From assembly GCF_008728515.1 (NCBI RefSeq), contig NC_044986.1, forward strand, positions 65,027,159-65,091,158: a stretch of DNA of 64,000 nt, written 5' to 3'. This document shows positions 1 to 43,299 of the stretch, piece by piece (within the stretch, counting starts at the first letter, position 1; the number at the start of each line of letters is the position of its first letter). The translations under genes and the position numbers were made by a program. Source of the stretch: Papio anubis (lineage: Eukaryota; Chordata; Mammalia; Primates; Cercopithecidae). The notes below the pieces were generated by a model. The model did no database searches, had not been told where the DNA came from, and saw only the letters and a list, made by a program, of their open reading frames with translations.

Positions 1-772
<772 letters not shown>

Positions 773-1098
773 TTAAAGACTAATGGTAATAAACACCCGT
801 ATACCTTTTGCCTAAGTTTTATAAGACAGACTTTGGTACCATGTGGTGACATTTAAAATACTATACAGTAGATGCTCTGACCATAGACATCAGCGATTAA
901 ATACCTATAAAGGGACTCTGAATACCTTACCTGTTCTTTTCCAGGTAGATTTGTGGCTTTTAAAAAAATTATATTTTTCTGATATAGAAAATTATAAGAG
1001 TTCTTTTTGGTTTTTTTATTTTCAGTTTGTGTCTCTGGTAATTATTTTTACTTATGGTATTTTTTGTTTGCTCCCTTACATTTCTCTACCATGTCGTT

Positions 1099-1378
1099 TT
1101 TGAGACGGGAGTCTCGCTCTGTCGCCCCAGGCTGGAGTGCAGTGGCCGGATCTCGCCTCACTGCAAGCCCGGCCCCGGTCACCAGTCCTCCCCAGCCTCC
1201 CCGGAAAGGCTGGGACTACAGGTGCCCTCACCACCTCACCAGCTAGTTTTTGTATTTTTTAGTAGAGGGTTTCTCCCCGATTAGCTGTGAATGGCTCCCC
1301 CATCTCCTGACCTCGCGATCCCGCCTCGCCTCGCCTCCCAGTGCTGGGATTACAGGCTTGAGCCACCACTCGTGACTG
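1099..1378 (-). repeat. Young Alu with many small errors
   Basis: The overall order of Alu blocks is intact and the young-type text 'ctagtttttgtatttttta' and 'caggcttgagccac' is present. Many bases are lost or altered between about 1,165 and 1,345. The pattern is unlike the scattered CpG decay of the neighbours and looks like sequencing or consensus error. Confidence 0.75.
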
Positions 1379-1669
1379 CTTTTAATATTGTTTGATGAAA
1401 AGCCATGCTGATAGTGCAGTGAACACCTATGTATTCATCAACTTTGATTCAATAATTGTTAATATTTGTCTTGTTTTGTTTTTGTAACCCAATTTAACAT
1501 ATGAATTCTTCAATTTGCCTAAGAAAACAAAATGTGCTCTGAAATAACCACAATTCCATAATCACATCTAAGAAAATAAGGTCATAACAGCATCTATTAA
1601 TACTTATGTAATATCTTCCTCTTATTTGCCTTAATATAACTCAGTAGCAATGACATAATATTCTTATAG

Positions 1670-3020
<1,351 letters not shown>

Positions 3021-3028
3021 TCCAAGCC

Positions 3029-5800
<2,772 letters not shown>

Positions 5801-5849
5801 CAGTCTAAATAATTTTATAGGTTCTAAATATATGTCGATAGGATTATAG

Positions 5850-7932
<2,083 letters not shown>

Positions 7933-7970
7933 ATTAGAACATTTGCTTAATTTTTTATTAAGTAAAAAAT

Positions 7971-8024
7971 TACACCTTTATTGAAATGTAATTCACATGC
8001 CATACAATTAGACACTTTAAAGTA
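7971..8024 (+). mobile_element. Old L1 3' fragment, left of Tigger1
   Basis: The text around 7,971-8,024 (ttattgaaatgtaattcaca and the following A/T-rich part) matches the 3' region of old L1M-type elements. The same L1 continues after the Tigger1 insertion at 12,514, so the transposon landed in this L1. Confidence 0.5.
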
Positions 8025-12478
<4,454 letters not shown>

Positions 12479-12513
12479 TCTCCCTTTTCACCCAGGCTGA
12501 GTGCAGAGGTTAT

Positions 12514-12700
12514 TCATTAGCAGTCACTCTCCATCTTCCCTGAACCTCTTCAGTCCTAGGCAACCATTAGTCTGCTTTTTGTTTCTGTAGATATTCTGGA
12601 CATTTCATATAAATGGAATCACATAATAAGTGATTTTTTTGTGACTGGCTTCTTTTACTTAGCCTGTTATCAAGGTTCATGTATGTTTTAGCATAAGGTT
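12514..12700 (+). mobile_element. Old L1 3' fragment, right of Tigger1
   Basis: It contains the L1M 3'-region text 'attctggacatttcatataa' and the following 'gtgactggcttcttttactt'. It resumes the L1 broken at 8,024. A small Alu-like scrap lies between (12,479-12,513). Confidence 0.6.
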
Positions 12701-12910
12701 TTCTCTTTATTTTTTTGTTGTTGTTGTTGTTTAAAAGACAAGGTCTTGATCTGTCACCCAGGCTGGAGTGCAGTGGTACAGTCATAGCTCACTACACCCT
12801 CGAACGCCTGGCCCTCCTGAGTAGCTGGGATAACAGTCATGTGCCACTGTGCCCAACTTGAAAATATGTGTGTTAATGACTTTTTTGCCACTGTTATATT
12901 TATTTTACAG

Positions 12911-18200
<5,290 letters not shown>

Positions 18201-18490
18201 TAAAATCCATGTAGTGATGAGGAATGGTGTTAAATAATGTAATATATAAAAATCATGATATAAGAATGTTTGAAGGTGATGCATGTTTGATTTTATTAGT
18301 ATACATGTCTTTTAGTTCAAATGATGTATAAAGTTTTATGAATGTGAGTTTCTGCTTTTGAAAATTGCTTGTAATTCCTAGCCTTCAAATTATTAAACAC
18401 TCCTCGAGTGAAATAATTTTGCATTGCAAAGTGTTTTAGGATGAACTTTGTTATAGTTTTAACTCCAATAAAGTTCATCAGTTTAATTGA
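18201..18490 (+). other. CCAR1: CCAR1 3' UTR
   Basis: AT-rich, repeat-free sequence between the stop codon and the cleavage region. The 3' end is inferred from the AATAAA at 18,467 plus about 18 nt. A weaker ATTAAA at 18,392-18,397 could serve an alternative, slightly shorter end. Confidence 0.8.
18467..18472 (+). terminator. CCAR1: CCAR1 polyadenylation signal AATAAA
   Basis: A canonical AATAAA lies 266 nt after the stop codon, followed by a T-rich stretch (TTCATCAGTTTAATTG). It is the last canonical signal before the downstream Alu at 18,719. Confidence 0.85.
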
Positions 18491-18718
18491 CTGTAGTATT
18501 TAATTACCAAATTTCTTTTATAAAAATGCCTAGAAATTTTTAATTTTATTTATAGAATTATTAGGTTTTAAAATTTTTAGTTCATATGTTAAAATTTCAG
18601 TCAAAATCATAAAATAGCATGATGCTTAATTTTTGCACGTTTTTTGAAACAGATTTTTTTTAACTCATCACCAAAAAATCCCCTCTTGATCAGTAAGCAT
18701 TCATTAAAAATTCAGTTT

Positions 18719-22470
<3,752 letters not shown>

Positions 22471-22482
22471 CTTCTGCACTGT

Positions 22483-22927
22483 CTACTTTGATCTTAACAA
22501 TTCTAAAACCTTAATCATAAGGTCTTGTAGTTTGGATGAAAATAGGCTTACTGATGAAGAAAAGAAGCATCTTAATCCTATTACAAAACGCAAGTCATAC
22601 CCTGAAGTGGCAAAGGAATGTAGTCCAACTAGAAGAGAGAACTCGTGCTTCCATTCCTTGCAGTGAATCCGATGATGAACCACCATCACAAGGGACATAG
22701 AACTCCTTGGAACAAATAATCCCAGCCTGTTTTTCTTGTTAATAAAATGTAATTTCAAAATATAGTACCAGGCTATATAAAGCTGTATTTTGAAGAAGCA
22801 AAGATAAGGCCTTAATCCTCTGAAAATATTCACCAATGCAGAGCCATTAAATAAAAATTTTGAAGATAATCCAAAGAATGTTACGAGAGGTGTAGTTTTA
22901 AGAATATTTGAAAAAAAAAAAAAAAAA
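22483..22927 (+). pseudogene. Possible retrocopy fragment, parent not identified
   Basis: On the + strand an open stretch ends at TAG around 22,700, with the reading EERTRASIPCSESDDEPPS just before it. An AATAAA lies at about 22,741, and a 17-nt A tract at about 22,911-22,927 follows a UTR-like sequence. That combination suggests a processed mRNA copy. No initiating Met, target duplication or recognisable family was found, and the A tract abuts an Alu that could own it. Confidence 0.3.
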
Positions 22928-22995
22928 TTGGGAGCCAGGCGCGGTGGCTCACACCTGTAATTCCAGCACTTTGGGAGGCCAAGTCGTGCAGATCA

Positions 22996-23253
<258 letters not shown>

Positions 23254-23618
23254 CTATCTGCAAGATCAGTGAAAACACATGATCTTGGACATGGGTCTAA
23301 AGACCATGAACACTCCCAGAAGACTCAGCTCTCAGGTACCTTCAGTTGAGAGAAAAATCTCAAGTGCCTTGTGGGCTACAGAATCTTAGCTGAAATCAAA
23401 GGAACAAGCAGCAGGGATTACTGCCACAATGACATTGTGATTGTGTTGTACCTTAATATACAGTTGGTTGCTTCTTTCTGGTAAGAAAATCAGTATTAGG
23501 GCTGGGTGTGGTGGCTCACTTCTGTAATCCCAACACTTTGGGAGGCCGAGGCAGGCAGATCACGAGGTCAGGAGTTCAAGATCAGCCTGGCCAACATGGT
23601 GAAACCCTATCTCTACTA

Positions 23619-23777
<159 letters not shown>

Positions 23778-23844
23778 TCAAAAAAATAAATGAAAATCAG
23801 TTATGTAGAAAGCAACAAAATAAAGATGTTTTGGAAACTTCTAA

Positions 23845-24054
<210 letters not shown>

Positions 24055-24408
24055 TAGTAGAGATAGAGTTTTGCCATGTTGGCCAGGCTGGTCTCAAACT
24101 CCTGACTTCAGGTGATCCACCCGGGCTCGGCCTCCCAAAGTACTGGGATTACAGGGGCGAGCCACCACGCCCGGTCATAGAGTATGTTAAACATGAATGA
24201 GTTTGCTTTAGAATATGGATGAAATTTATTGTAAATGTATTAGGGAATCTATTTGTGTGTATCCATGGCTACCAGCGATTAAAAGCATTTGGTGAAATCA
24301 GATAATGCTATTTATATATAGTAAGTAGTAAAGATTTCCTTTTCTGGCCAGGCGCAGTGGCTCACATCTGTAATTCCAGCACTTTAGGAGGCCAAGGCAG
24401 GTGGATCA

Positions 24409-24645
<237 letters not shown>

Positions 24646-25270
24646 TTAGGGTACCTAAATAGGTATTGTTGGCAATTTCAGAGGAAAATAATTGTATATT
24701 CATTCAGTGGTTGGCTGGGTCTAGGCCACATGAGTTTCTCAGATCCAGATGATAAATGACCCTTGAGTGCCTTAGCTATAGATCTAAATACTGGCTAGAA
24801 TTGTCAAAAAAAATTACAATGTTTACTGTATGTTTTGTTAGGGATTTACGTGATACTGAAGGGCTTTCAGAGCACTCTGACGTTAACATACATAGAGTAG
24901 AATGGACACTCCTTCCCTACTTCTTTTGATGAAGCTTCTTGCTAGCCCAGCATGCCCTTTATTTTTAATCAGTCATTTGCAGTCCACAAGTTAACACTGA
25001 TGTGGCTTTGAATTTCTTTGTGGGTCTGAGATAATCTAAGATTGTTTTCACTGTCAGAAATTACATAAGTTTGCTCCTAGTGATGTGACATCCTATAGAT
25101 AATGAATCAAAGAGGGCATCATCACATACCAGAAGCATGTAGGGATTTTAGGCAGAGGATTGAAATGTACAGAGTAGGCTAGGTGTGGTGGCTCACCCCT
25201 GTAATCCCAGCATTTCAGGAGGCTGAGGCAGGCAGATCATGAAGTCAGGAGTACGAGACCAGCCTGGTCA

Positions 25271-25447
<177 letters not shown>

Positions 25448-25509
25448 CTACGTCTCAAGAAAAAAAAAATGTACACAGTAATTAGAGGCACCATAAAAGC
25501 TTTTTCTAA

Positions 25510-25743
<234 letters not shown>

Positions 25744-25782
25744 TAGCTAGGATTACAGGCGCACACCACCACACCCAGCTAG

Positions 25783-25953
<171 letters not shown>

Positions 25954-26116
25954 TAAAAATACTGTGTTAGAACACAAATTATTTTTGTTAAATGAGGCTT
26001 AGTGAAATGGTGAGAATTTTTCAGGATTCAATATTATATATTTTACTGCCCTATTTTATATTTTTGTTTTGTTTTTTATAAAAGAAAAAAGCTCCAAATT
26101 CGTGATTTACTCGTTT

Positions 26117-26137
26117 TATTTATTATTATTATTATTA
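26117..26137. repeat. (ATT)n microsatellite
   Basis: About seven ATT units just before a - strand Alu. Confidence 0.8.
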
Positions 26138-27131
26138 ACTTTGGAGACAGTATCTGGCTAGGTTACCAGGCTGGAGTGCAGTGGCACAATCTCAATTCAC
26201 TGCAACTGCCACCTCCTGGGCTCAAGTGATCCTTCCACCTCAGCCTCCTGAGTAGCTGGGATTACAGGCACATGCCACCATGCCTATCTAATTGTTTTTG
26301 TATTTTAGTAGAGACAGGGCTTCACCATGTTGCCCAGGCTGTTCTCAGACTCTCTGAGCTCAGGTGATTCACCCACCTCGACCTCCCCAGCTGCTGGAAT
26401 TACAGGCATGAGCCACCGCACCTGGCCCATGCCTGACTAATTTTTCTATTTTTGGTAGAGACGGGGTTTCCCCATATCGCCCAGGCTAGTCCGGAACTCC
26501 TGAGCTCAAGCAGTCTGCCTGCCTCAGCCTCCCAAAGTGCAGAGATTACAGGTGTGAGCCATTGCACTCAGCCCCTATTTTATCTTTTATTAATAGGATG
26601 GGTGGGCCAGGCACAGTGGCTGAGGTGCTACTCTGGATGCTGAGGCGGGAGGATCACTGGATCCCAGGAGGTGGAGGCTGCAGTGAGCTGTCAGGGTCTC
26701 TCTCTGTTGCCCGAGCTATAGTGCAGTGGCACAATCCTGCCACCTCTGCCACCCAACATGTAGCCAATAACTTACTGTCTAAACTGGGAACCTTTTGAGA
26801 GAAAGGAAAGGTGTCAAGAATAACTATGTCATAACACCAGGTATAACCAGGAGGCAAACTGGAACATAGAGTTACTGCCTATTTATCTTGTGGATAATAC
26901 TGACCTGTGTTTGGTGTTCACTAGTTAAAAAAGAAGCCTCGGGCTTACACATGAATGAAGATTAAATTTAGAGTCCCAGAGTACTTTTGACATAAATTAT
27001 ACACTTGGTTTTTCTTGTGTGTATAGAGGGCATATTATGTCATCTAGTAAGATGGGGTGCTACTTAAGTACTGAGTCAGCTGCTTATTAATGGTGGAGTC
27101 TGAATGTGATCATTATGCCTAATCTAATGCA

Positions 27132-27245
27132 GGTTCTCAAACAAGTATGTATCTGAATCACCAGGTCTGGGTTAGGGCCTAAGAATTTGCATTCCTAACA
27201 AATTCCCACGTGCTGCTGCTGCTATTGCTGGTCTTGGAGAACAGC
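27132..27245 (+). mobile_element. MER5A (hAT-Charlie) fragment
   Basis: The stretch has the MER5 text 'ggttctcaaac', 'tctgaatcaccagg', 'gaatttgcattcctaacaaa' and a short GCT-rich run before 'ggtcttggagaacag'. It is internally deleted relative to the usual 189 bp. Recognition is by eye. Confidence 0.65.
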
Positions 27246-27820
27246 TTGGAGAATTAGGGAAAACTTAGAGCAGTTTTCCGTAGTTAATACGTGATTTTTT
27301 AAATAGAGAAGAGTAAGTTGCCTTGGAGACACTAATTGAACCATTATGGCTTTTTCTTCAGGGATAGATAAACTGACATTGGGCTGGGCATGGTGGCTTA
27401 CACCTGTAATCCCAGCACTTTGGGGGGCCAAGGAGCAGAATGCCTGAGTCCAGGAGTTCAAGCCCAGCCGGCAGCATGGTGAAACCCTGTCTTTACAAAA
27501 AATGCAAAAATCATCCAGGCTTGGTGGCAAGTGCCTGTAGTCCCAGCTACTCAGGAAGCTGAGCTGGCAAGATCACTTGAGCCTGGGCAGCTGAGGCTGT
27601 GGTGAGCCATGATCGTGCCACCATACTCCAGCCTGGGCAACAAAGACCCTGTCTCAAAACAAACAAACAAACAAAAAAATAATTGACACTGAAATACTTA
27701 TTAAATGAATGAATGCAAGTCTATACCTGCAGGATAGTCACTTAAATTTTTTTTCCTTTTTTTTTTTTCTTTTTCTTTTTCTTTTTTTTTTTGAGATGGA
27801 GTTTCACTCCTGTTGCCTAA

Positions 27821-28069
<249 letters not shown>

Positions 28070-28243
28070 TAAAAAAAGATTTTAGGCCCAGTGCAGTGGC
28101 TCAAGCCTGTAATCCCAGCACTCTTGGTAGAGATGGGATTTCACCCTGTTGCCCAGGCTGGTCTTGGACTCCTGAGCGCTGATTGACCTGCCTGCGCCTC
28201 CCAAAGTGCTAGAATTACAGGCATGAGCCACCGCTCCCAGCCA

Positions 28244-28967
28244 AATTTGTCACTTAAGTTTACCTTCTTTAGGAATATGCAGGATGGGAAATATTTCTTT
28301 TTTGGGAAGGGTGATGGGAAATATTTATTAAAGTTGGTATGATTTTTTGAAACTGCATATCAGCTGAATGTCACGGCACAACCAGAAATTTCCGTGTGCT
28401 TTATTTTCTTAGGTAAAAATTATGTCAAAGCTACTTCTAGTCTCTCATTTTCATAAATACCTTTACTGTGTACCAAAGAAGGGAGCCCTATTTTCCCACA
28501 AGTCCTTCTGGGATGGTAACTTACCAGAATGATGTATAGCCTTCCCTTGAGGCATATTGGAGTTACAAGGGATAGGAATGAAGGAATTGTAGAGTATGTT
28601 GATAATTAGTGGGACTGATGATAAAGGGAATAATCTTAACTGTGCTGCCCCCTCCCCAGGGGTGACTAATAGTCCAGAGACCTGCATACAGTCTAATTTT
28701 ACTGTCCAAAGGTCTAATCTGGTAGGTGCTGAGGAGATGGTAGTCCGCCCAGTATCAGTATTACTACAATCACACAGATTATCATCTTAGTTCCAGGGAA
28801 GTTTATCTGCTTGAATTACACCTCAGCCAGTGGCAGAGCCATGAAGACACAGTCCACCCCCGCTAGAGTAGAGAGGATTTTGCACTGTCGAGGCTCTAAC
28901 CACAGAGGAGGCAGGATTCAAGCCTGGGCCCCAAATTCAGCAGACAACTTGGCAAGAGGCCAGGAAG
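28244..28967. other. Unique intergenic sequence
   Basis: Repeat-poor stretch without a recognisable gene. Short open frames at 28,463-28,996 have no family resemblance and no splice or start context. The end part (28,830-28,960) may be a very diverged MIR. Confidence 0.5.
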
Positions 28968-31324
<2,357 letters not shown>

Positions 31325-31340
31325 AAGAGTTTGGGAAATT

Positions 31341-32237
<897 letters not shown>

Positions 32238-32415
32238 TTCCAGGAGGCCAGGTGTGGTGATGCGCGCCTGTAATCCCAGCACTGTGGGCGGCCAAGGCGG
32301 GTGAATCATGTGGTCAAGAGTTCAAGACCAGCCTGACCAACATGGTGAAACACCATCTCTACTAAAAATACAAAAATTAGCTGGGCGTGGTGGCAAGTGC
32401 CTGTAGTCCCAGCTA

Positions 32416-32623
<208 letters not shown>

Positions 32624-32820
32624 TCACTGTAAGAATCTGGATTTGCAGTTAGGCATGGTGGCATGCACCTGTAGTCCCAGCTACTTGGGAGGCTGAGGCA
32701 GGAGGATCACCTGAGTCTAGGAAGTTCAAGGCTATAGCACACCATGACTGCACATGCAAATAGCCACTGCACTCCAGCCTGGACAACACAATATGACCTA
32801 GTCTCTTAAAAAAAAATCAG

Positions 32821-33040
32821 AATTTGGAATAAAATGAGAAGTCTGATATTCCAAAGCTAAGCCTTCAGCTCCACAGTTAATTTGTTTCTGTTATAAGGTT
32901 TGGTCATGTTTAGTAGTTGGGACCTCCAATATTCTGCAGATAAAGATCACCTTGGGAAACTGAGGCCCAGAGGTAAAATCTATGATTCACAAACTTCTTG
33001 CTTTCCCAGGCTTTCAGTGTTGCTTCAGCACTACTCTTAT
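32821..33040 (+). repeat. Duplicated non-Alu segment, copy 2
   Basis: This is the second copy of the segment at 29,526-29,750, in the same orientation and 3.3 kb away. Its left edge abuts the A tail of an Alu (32,645-32,815), so the original extent on that side is unknown. To the right the similarity ends after 'ctactctta'. Confidence 0.7.
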
Positions 33041-34470
33041 TTTAAATTTATTAAGGATTTATTGTAAATAAATTATTACTTAAAGATTTTTCTTTAGGCT
33101 GGGTGTGGTGGCTCACGCCTGTAATCCCAGCACTTTGGAAGGCCGAGGCCAGGGGATCATGAGGTCAGGAGATCAAGACCATTCTGGCTAACACGGTGAG
33201 ATCCCGTCTCTATTAAAAATACAAAAAAAATTAGCCGGCTATTGACTGGGCGTGGTGGCTCACGCCTATAATCCCAGCACTTTGGGAGGCCGAGGCGGGT
33301 GGATCACGAGGTCAGGAGATCAAGACCATCCTGGCTAACACAGTGAAACCCCGTCTCTACTAAAAAATAGAAAAAATTAGCCGGGCGTGGTGGCGGGTGC
33401 CTGTGGTCCCAGCTACTCAGGAGGCTAAGGCAGGATAATAGCATGAACCTGGGAGGCAGAGCTTGCAGTGAGCCAAGATCGCGCCACTGCACTCTAGCCT
33501 GGGCAACAGAGCAAGACTCCGTCTCAAAAAAAAAAAAATTAGCTGGGCGTGGTGGCACGTGCCTGTAGTCCCAGCTTCTCAGGAGGCTGAGGCAGGAGAA
33601 TCACTTGAACCCGGGAGGTGGAGGCTGCGGTGAGCCAAGATCACGTCATTGCACTTCAGCTTGGGTGACAGAGTGAGACTCCATCTCAAAAAAAAAAAAA
33701 AAAAGATTTTTCTTTAATAAATAGCAAACCAGCTCTTGTTTCCTGGGAGCCAATGTTTATGTGCTTGGATAGCAAAAGTTTTAAAGTCTTTACTTCATTA
33801 GATTCAGTTGCCCAAGATTATGAAGTCACATATATACTTCTGTTTTGATGATCGAGAGAGTTGGCAGTTACTTTGTTAATATACCTATATCCAAAATAAC
33901 AACTGGAAAAAGTAAGAAGTTGAAGTGTCACAGCATAAGAATAAGAGGGGCTGGGTGTGGTGGCTCACACCTGTAATCCCAGCACTTTGGGAGGCTGAAG
34001 CAGGTGGATTGCTGGAGCCCAGGAGTTGGAGACTAGCCTGTGCAACATGGCAAAAACCCATCTCTATAAAATAAAATAAGAATAAGAGGCTTCCCATGTG
34101 GGGCCTGGTGTGGTGGCTTATGCCTGTAATCCCAGCACTTTGGGAGGCTGAGGCGGGTGGATCACTTCGGGTCAGGAGTTTGAGACCAGCCTGGCCAATG
34201 TGGTGAAACCCCATCTCTACTAAAAATACAAGAAAAAAAGCCAGGAGTAGTGGCACATGTCTGTAATCCCAGCTACTCAGGAAACTGAGGCAGAAGAATC
34301 GCTTGAACCCAGGAGGCAGAGGTTGCAGTGAGCCAACATTGCACTACTGGACTATGGCCTAGGCAACAAAGTGATACTCCGTATCAAAAAAAAAAAAAAA
34401 AAAAAAAGGCCGGTCATGGCGGCTCATGCCTTTAATCCCAGCACTTTGAGAGGCCGAGGTGGGCGGATCA

Positions 34471-34716
<246 letters not shown>

Positions 34717-34876
34717 CTAATAAAGGTATACCATATGGGGTTTAGTCAATGTAGATTGATTGACCTGGCTGGCTAAAACAGATTTCGTTCCAATAAAAAA
34801 ATTTAAGAAGAATCCAGTCTCTCACTTCATTCTACGCTTAAAATAATAAAATAAAGCTGATTCAGGCCAGCTGTGA

Positions 34877-35211
<335 letters not shown>

Positions 35212-35386
35212 GATGGTAAAACTCTTTATTAAATGTCTTAAAATAGCAGAGTTGAAAGACTAATAAGCTTCAGGGTCAGAGCCATTCCTGTCTTGTATTG
35301 TTCTTAGCCCTAATCTTGCCCAGTTTAAAATGTTTTCCATATGTAAAGGGACTTTTTAATATTAACTTTTTAATGTAAATTGCTTT

Positions 35387-35686
35387 TTTTTTTTTTTTTT
35401 TTTTGAGGCGGAGTCTCGCTCTGTCGCCCCCAGGCTGGAGTGCAGTGGCGCGATCTCGGCTCACTGCAAGCTCCGCCTCCCGGGTTTTACGCCATTCTCC
35501 TGCCTCAGCCTCCTGAGTAGCTGGGACTACAGGCGCCGCCACTACGCCCGGCTAATTTTTTGTATTTTTAGTAGAGACGGGGTTTCACTGTGTTAGCCAG
35601 GATGGTCTCGATCACGGACCTCGTGATCCGCCTGTCTCGGCCTCCCAAAGTGCTGGGATTACAGGCTTGAGCCACCGCGCCCGGCC
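35387..35686 (-). mobile_element. Young Alu with 13-bp target duplication
   Basis: TGTAAATTGCTTT flanks it at 35,374-35,386 and 35,687-35,699. It is young by its ends and low CpG decay. Odd local changes ('gatcacggacctcgtg', 'gtcgcccccaggc', 'gggttttacgcc') look like sequence errors. Confidence 0.85.
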
Positions 35687-35699
35687 TGTAAATTGCTTT

Positions 35700-39160
<3,461 letters not shown>

Positions 39161-39750
39161 TATAGCTATAGACATTTCTGTGACAGGGTGAAGTTGCCGG
39201 TCAGTCCCCAAGAATAGCCAATCTTTGCCCACCTGGAGGCCCAGACACCTCAGTAAGTGCTCTCAGGCCAGCTCCTCAGCTCCTCAGCTCCTCAGCGCTT
39301 CCCACATGCTTGGTGCTCAGCAATGTGAGGACAGTTTTGTTGTCGTTTGCTCGCAATTTTAAAAACTGAAATAAAATTCACATAGCATTAAAGTCACTAT
39401 TGTTGGCTGGAAGTGGTGTCCTATGCCTGTAACCTCAGCACTTTGGGAGGCCTAGGTGGGCAGATTGCCCAAGCCCAGGAGTTCGAGATCAGCAACACCG
39501 TGAAATCCTCTCTCTAAGAAAAATACAAAAAACTAACTGGGCGGAGTGGCGTGCACCTGTAATCCCAGGTACTCAGTAGGCTGAGGTGGGAGAATCACTT
39601 GAGCCCAGGAGGCAGAGGTTGCAGTGAGCTAAGATCTTGCCACTAGACTCCAGTGTGGATAACAGAGCAAGACCCTGTCTCTAAATAAATAAATAACTAG
39701 AATCAGGCAATGTGTGATCTTTTCTGTCTAGTTGCTTTCACTTGCTGTGA

Positions 39751-40485
<735 letters not shown>

Positions 40486-41119
40486 TGACTGAGTAATTGT
40501 GTGGATAAACCTCATTTATCCATTCTTCAATTGAGGGACATTTGCACTGTTTCCACTCGTGGACTATTATGAATAATGCTGCTATGAGCATTCATGTACA
40601 TATTTTTATATGGACATATGTTTTCATTCCTCTTGGATGTATAGTTAGGAATGGAATTGCTGGGTCATCCATTGAGTTTTTTTATTTCTTCTTCTTTTTT
40701 TTAATTCTCATCTTTTAATTTGGTTCTTTTTTGTATCTTCCATTGCTCAGGGATTTTTGTTTGTTTGTTTGTTTTTGTTTTTGTTGTTTGTTTGGTTTTT
40801 TAGACAGAGTTTCATTCTATTGCCCAGGCTGGAGTGCAGTGGGGTGATCTCTGCTTAACCTCTGACTCCCAGGTTCAAGTAATTCTCCTGCCTCAGCCTC
40901 CCAAGTAGCTGGGACTACAGGTGTGTGCCACCATGCCTAGCTAGTTTTTTTTTTTTTCATTTTTGGTAGAGACGAGGGTTTCACCAAGTTGGCCAGGCTG
41001 GTCTCGACCTCCTGGCCTCAAGTGATCCACTCATCTCGGCCTCCCAAAGTGCTGGGATTAACAGGCACCAGCCACCGTGCCTGACTAAGGTTTTTTATTT
41101 CTTTGTTGAGATTTTTTTT

Positions 41120-41934
41120 AAGTGAAAGCAAGTTTATTAGAGAAGCAAAGAAATAAAAGAATGGCTACTCCATAGATAGAGAAGCCCCAAGGGCTGCTGG
41201 TTGGCTATTTTTATGGTTATTTCTCTATCATATACTAAACAAGAGGTGAATTATTCATGAGTCTTCCAGGAAAGGGGCAAGAATTTTCAGGAAGTGAGGT
41301 TTCCTCCCCCTTTCAGACCACATAGGTACATTGCCGTGTCATTTGTAAGCTGTCATGGTGATAGTGGGAATGTCTTTTAGCATGCTAATATATTATAATT
41401 AGCATATAATGAGCAGGAGGACGATCAGAGATGGCTTTCCTTGCCATCTTGGATTTTTTTTTTTTTTCTGGGGTTTAGTCCCATTCTGTCACCCAGGCTG
41501 GAGTGCAGTGGTGTGATTCTCATGCCTCAGCCTCCCGAGTAGCTGGGATTACAGGCACCCAGCACAACACCCTGCTAATTTTGTATTTTTAGTAGAAACA
41601 GGGTTTCACCATGTTAGCCAGGCTAGTCTCAAACTCCTGACCTCAAGTGATCCACCTGCCTTGGCCTCCCAAAGTGCTGGGATTACAGGCATAAGCCACT
41701 GTGCCCCACCTGAAATATTGGTTTTGGTGGGTTCTAGCTGGCTTCTTTATAGCATCCCGTTTTATCAGCAGGGTCTTCGTGACCTGTATCTTGTGAAACC
41801 AGTCCTGTGGACCTCCTGTCTTATCCTGTGACTTAGAATGCCTAACCTCCTGGGAATGAGGCCACGCGGGTCTCAGACTCATTTTACCCAGCCCTATTTA
41901 AGATGGAGTCACTCTGGTTTGAATGCCTCTGACA
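41120..41934 (+). mobile_element. ERV LTR fragment, 5'-truncated
   Basis: It aligns along its length with the more complete LTR at 43,300-43,967. It starts within the 'gtgaaagcaagtttattaga' part and ends with the shared terminal 'gcctctgaca'. A - strand Alu occupies about 41,455-41,710. The subfamily was not assigned. Only LTR sequence is present; no retroviral gene was seen. Confidence 0.7.
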
Positions 41935-42269
41935 TATTTCCTCTCTCCCTTGTACAGTAGTAGACTCTTTTTTTTTTTTTTCCTAAGACAGGGTCTCGCT
42001 CTATCGCCCAGGCTGGAGGGCAGTGCCACCATCATAGCTCACTGAAGCTTCAACCTTCTAGGCTCAAGTGATTCTCCCACCTCAGCCTCCTGATTAGCTT
42101 GGACTTGCACCACACTCCTGGCTAATTTACTTTGCTTTTTAGTAGAGACAAGGTCTTACTATGTTGCCCAGGCTAGTCTCAAACTCCTGAGCTCAAGTGG
42201 ATCTGACCATGTTGGCTTTCCAAAGTGGTGGAATTGCAAGTGTGAGCCACCATGCGCAGCCTATAAGGG

Positions 42270-42618
42270 GACACTTAATCCTAAGGGTTGCAGAGGAATG
42301 AAGATCCCTTTTTTGTAACTTATTCAGGCTAAATAGGGGTGATGATATTTCTGCCTAACAACAGAGTTGCTTGTATTCAAGATAGAGAGGAGCTCAGTCA
42401 GAAAGCCTTGGTATAGTGAGGGCCATTCAGAACTCTGAGACCCAACAAAAGGTGCTATCCATCCCTCTTGTTTCTTCTGAACAGCAGTAAGTGGTCAGCG
42501 AATGGTTCAAAGGAATAAGCAGGGTCAGTGCAAAGTCAGCCAACTGGTGCTGCGAGGACGATTTTCCTTTGGGTCAAGGGTCTCTCCAGTATCGTCATGT
42601 TATGGTTGGCCAGGAAAA
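42270..42618. other. Unassigned sequence between two LTR fragments
   Basis: About 350 bp of non-Alu sequence lies between the 3' end of one LTR fragment and the 5' end of the next. Its position allows a remnant of proviral internal DNA, but no retroviral reading frame or primer-binding site could be recognised. It may equally be L1 or unique sequence. Confidence 0.3.
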
Positions 42619-43010
<392 letters not shown>

Positions 43011-43299
43011 TGATGTTGGCCAGGCTGGTCTCGCTCTCCTGACCTCATGATTCGCCCGCCTCAGCCTCCCAAAGTGCTGGGATTACAGGCATGAGCCACC
43101 GCGCCTAGCCTCAAGTGTGTTTTTGTTGTTACAGTTTAGAGACGGGGTCTCTCTGTGTTGCCCAGGCTGGTCTTGAACTCCAGGATTCAAGTGATCCCAC
43201 TGCCTCAGCCTTCCCAGTAGCTGGGACTGCAGGCAACTTGCCTGGCACAGTCATGTTCTCAATTGCTCACTGAAGTATTTTTATGATGACTGCTATAGG

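Noticed and set aside
930..1090. Possible extra CCAR1 exon after a pyrimidine tract and AG
   Set aside because: The reading does not resemble CCAR1 and runs into an Alu with no plausible donor.
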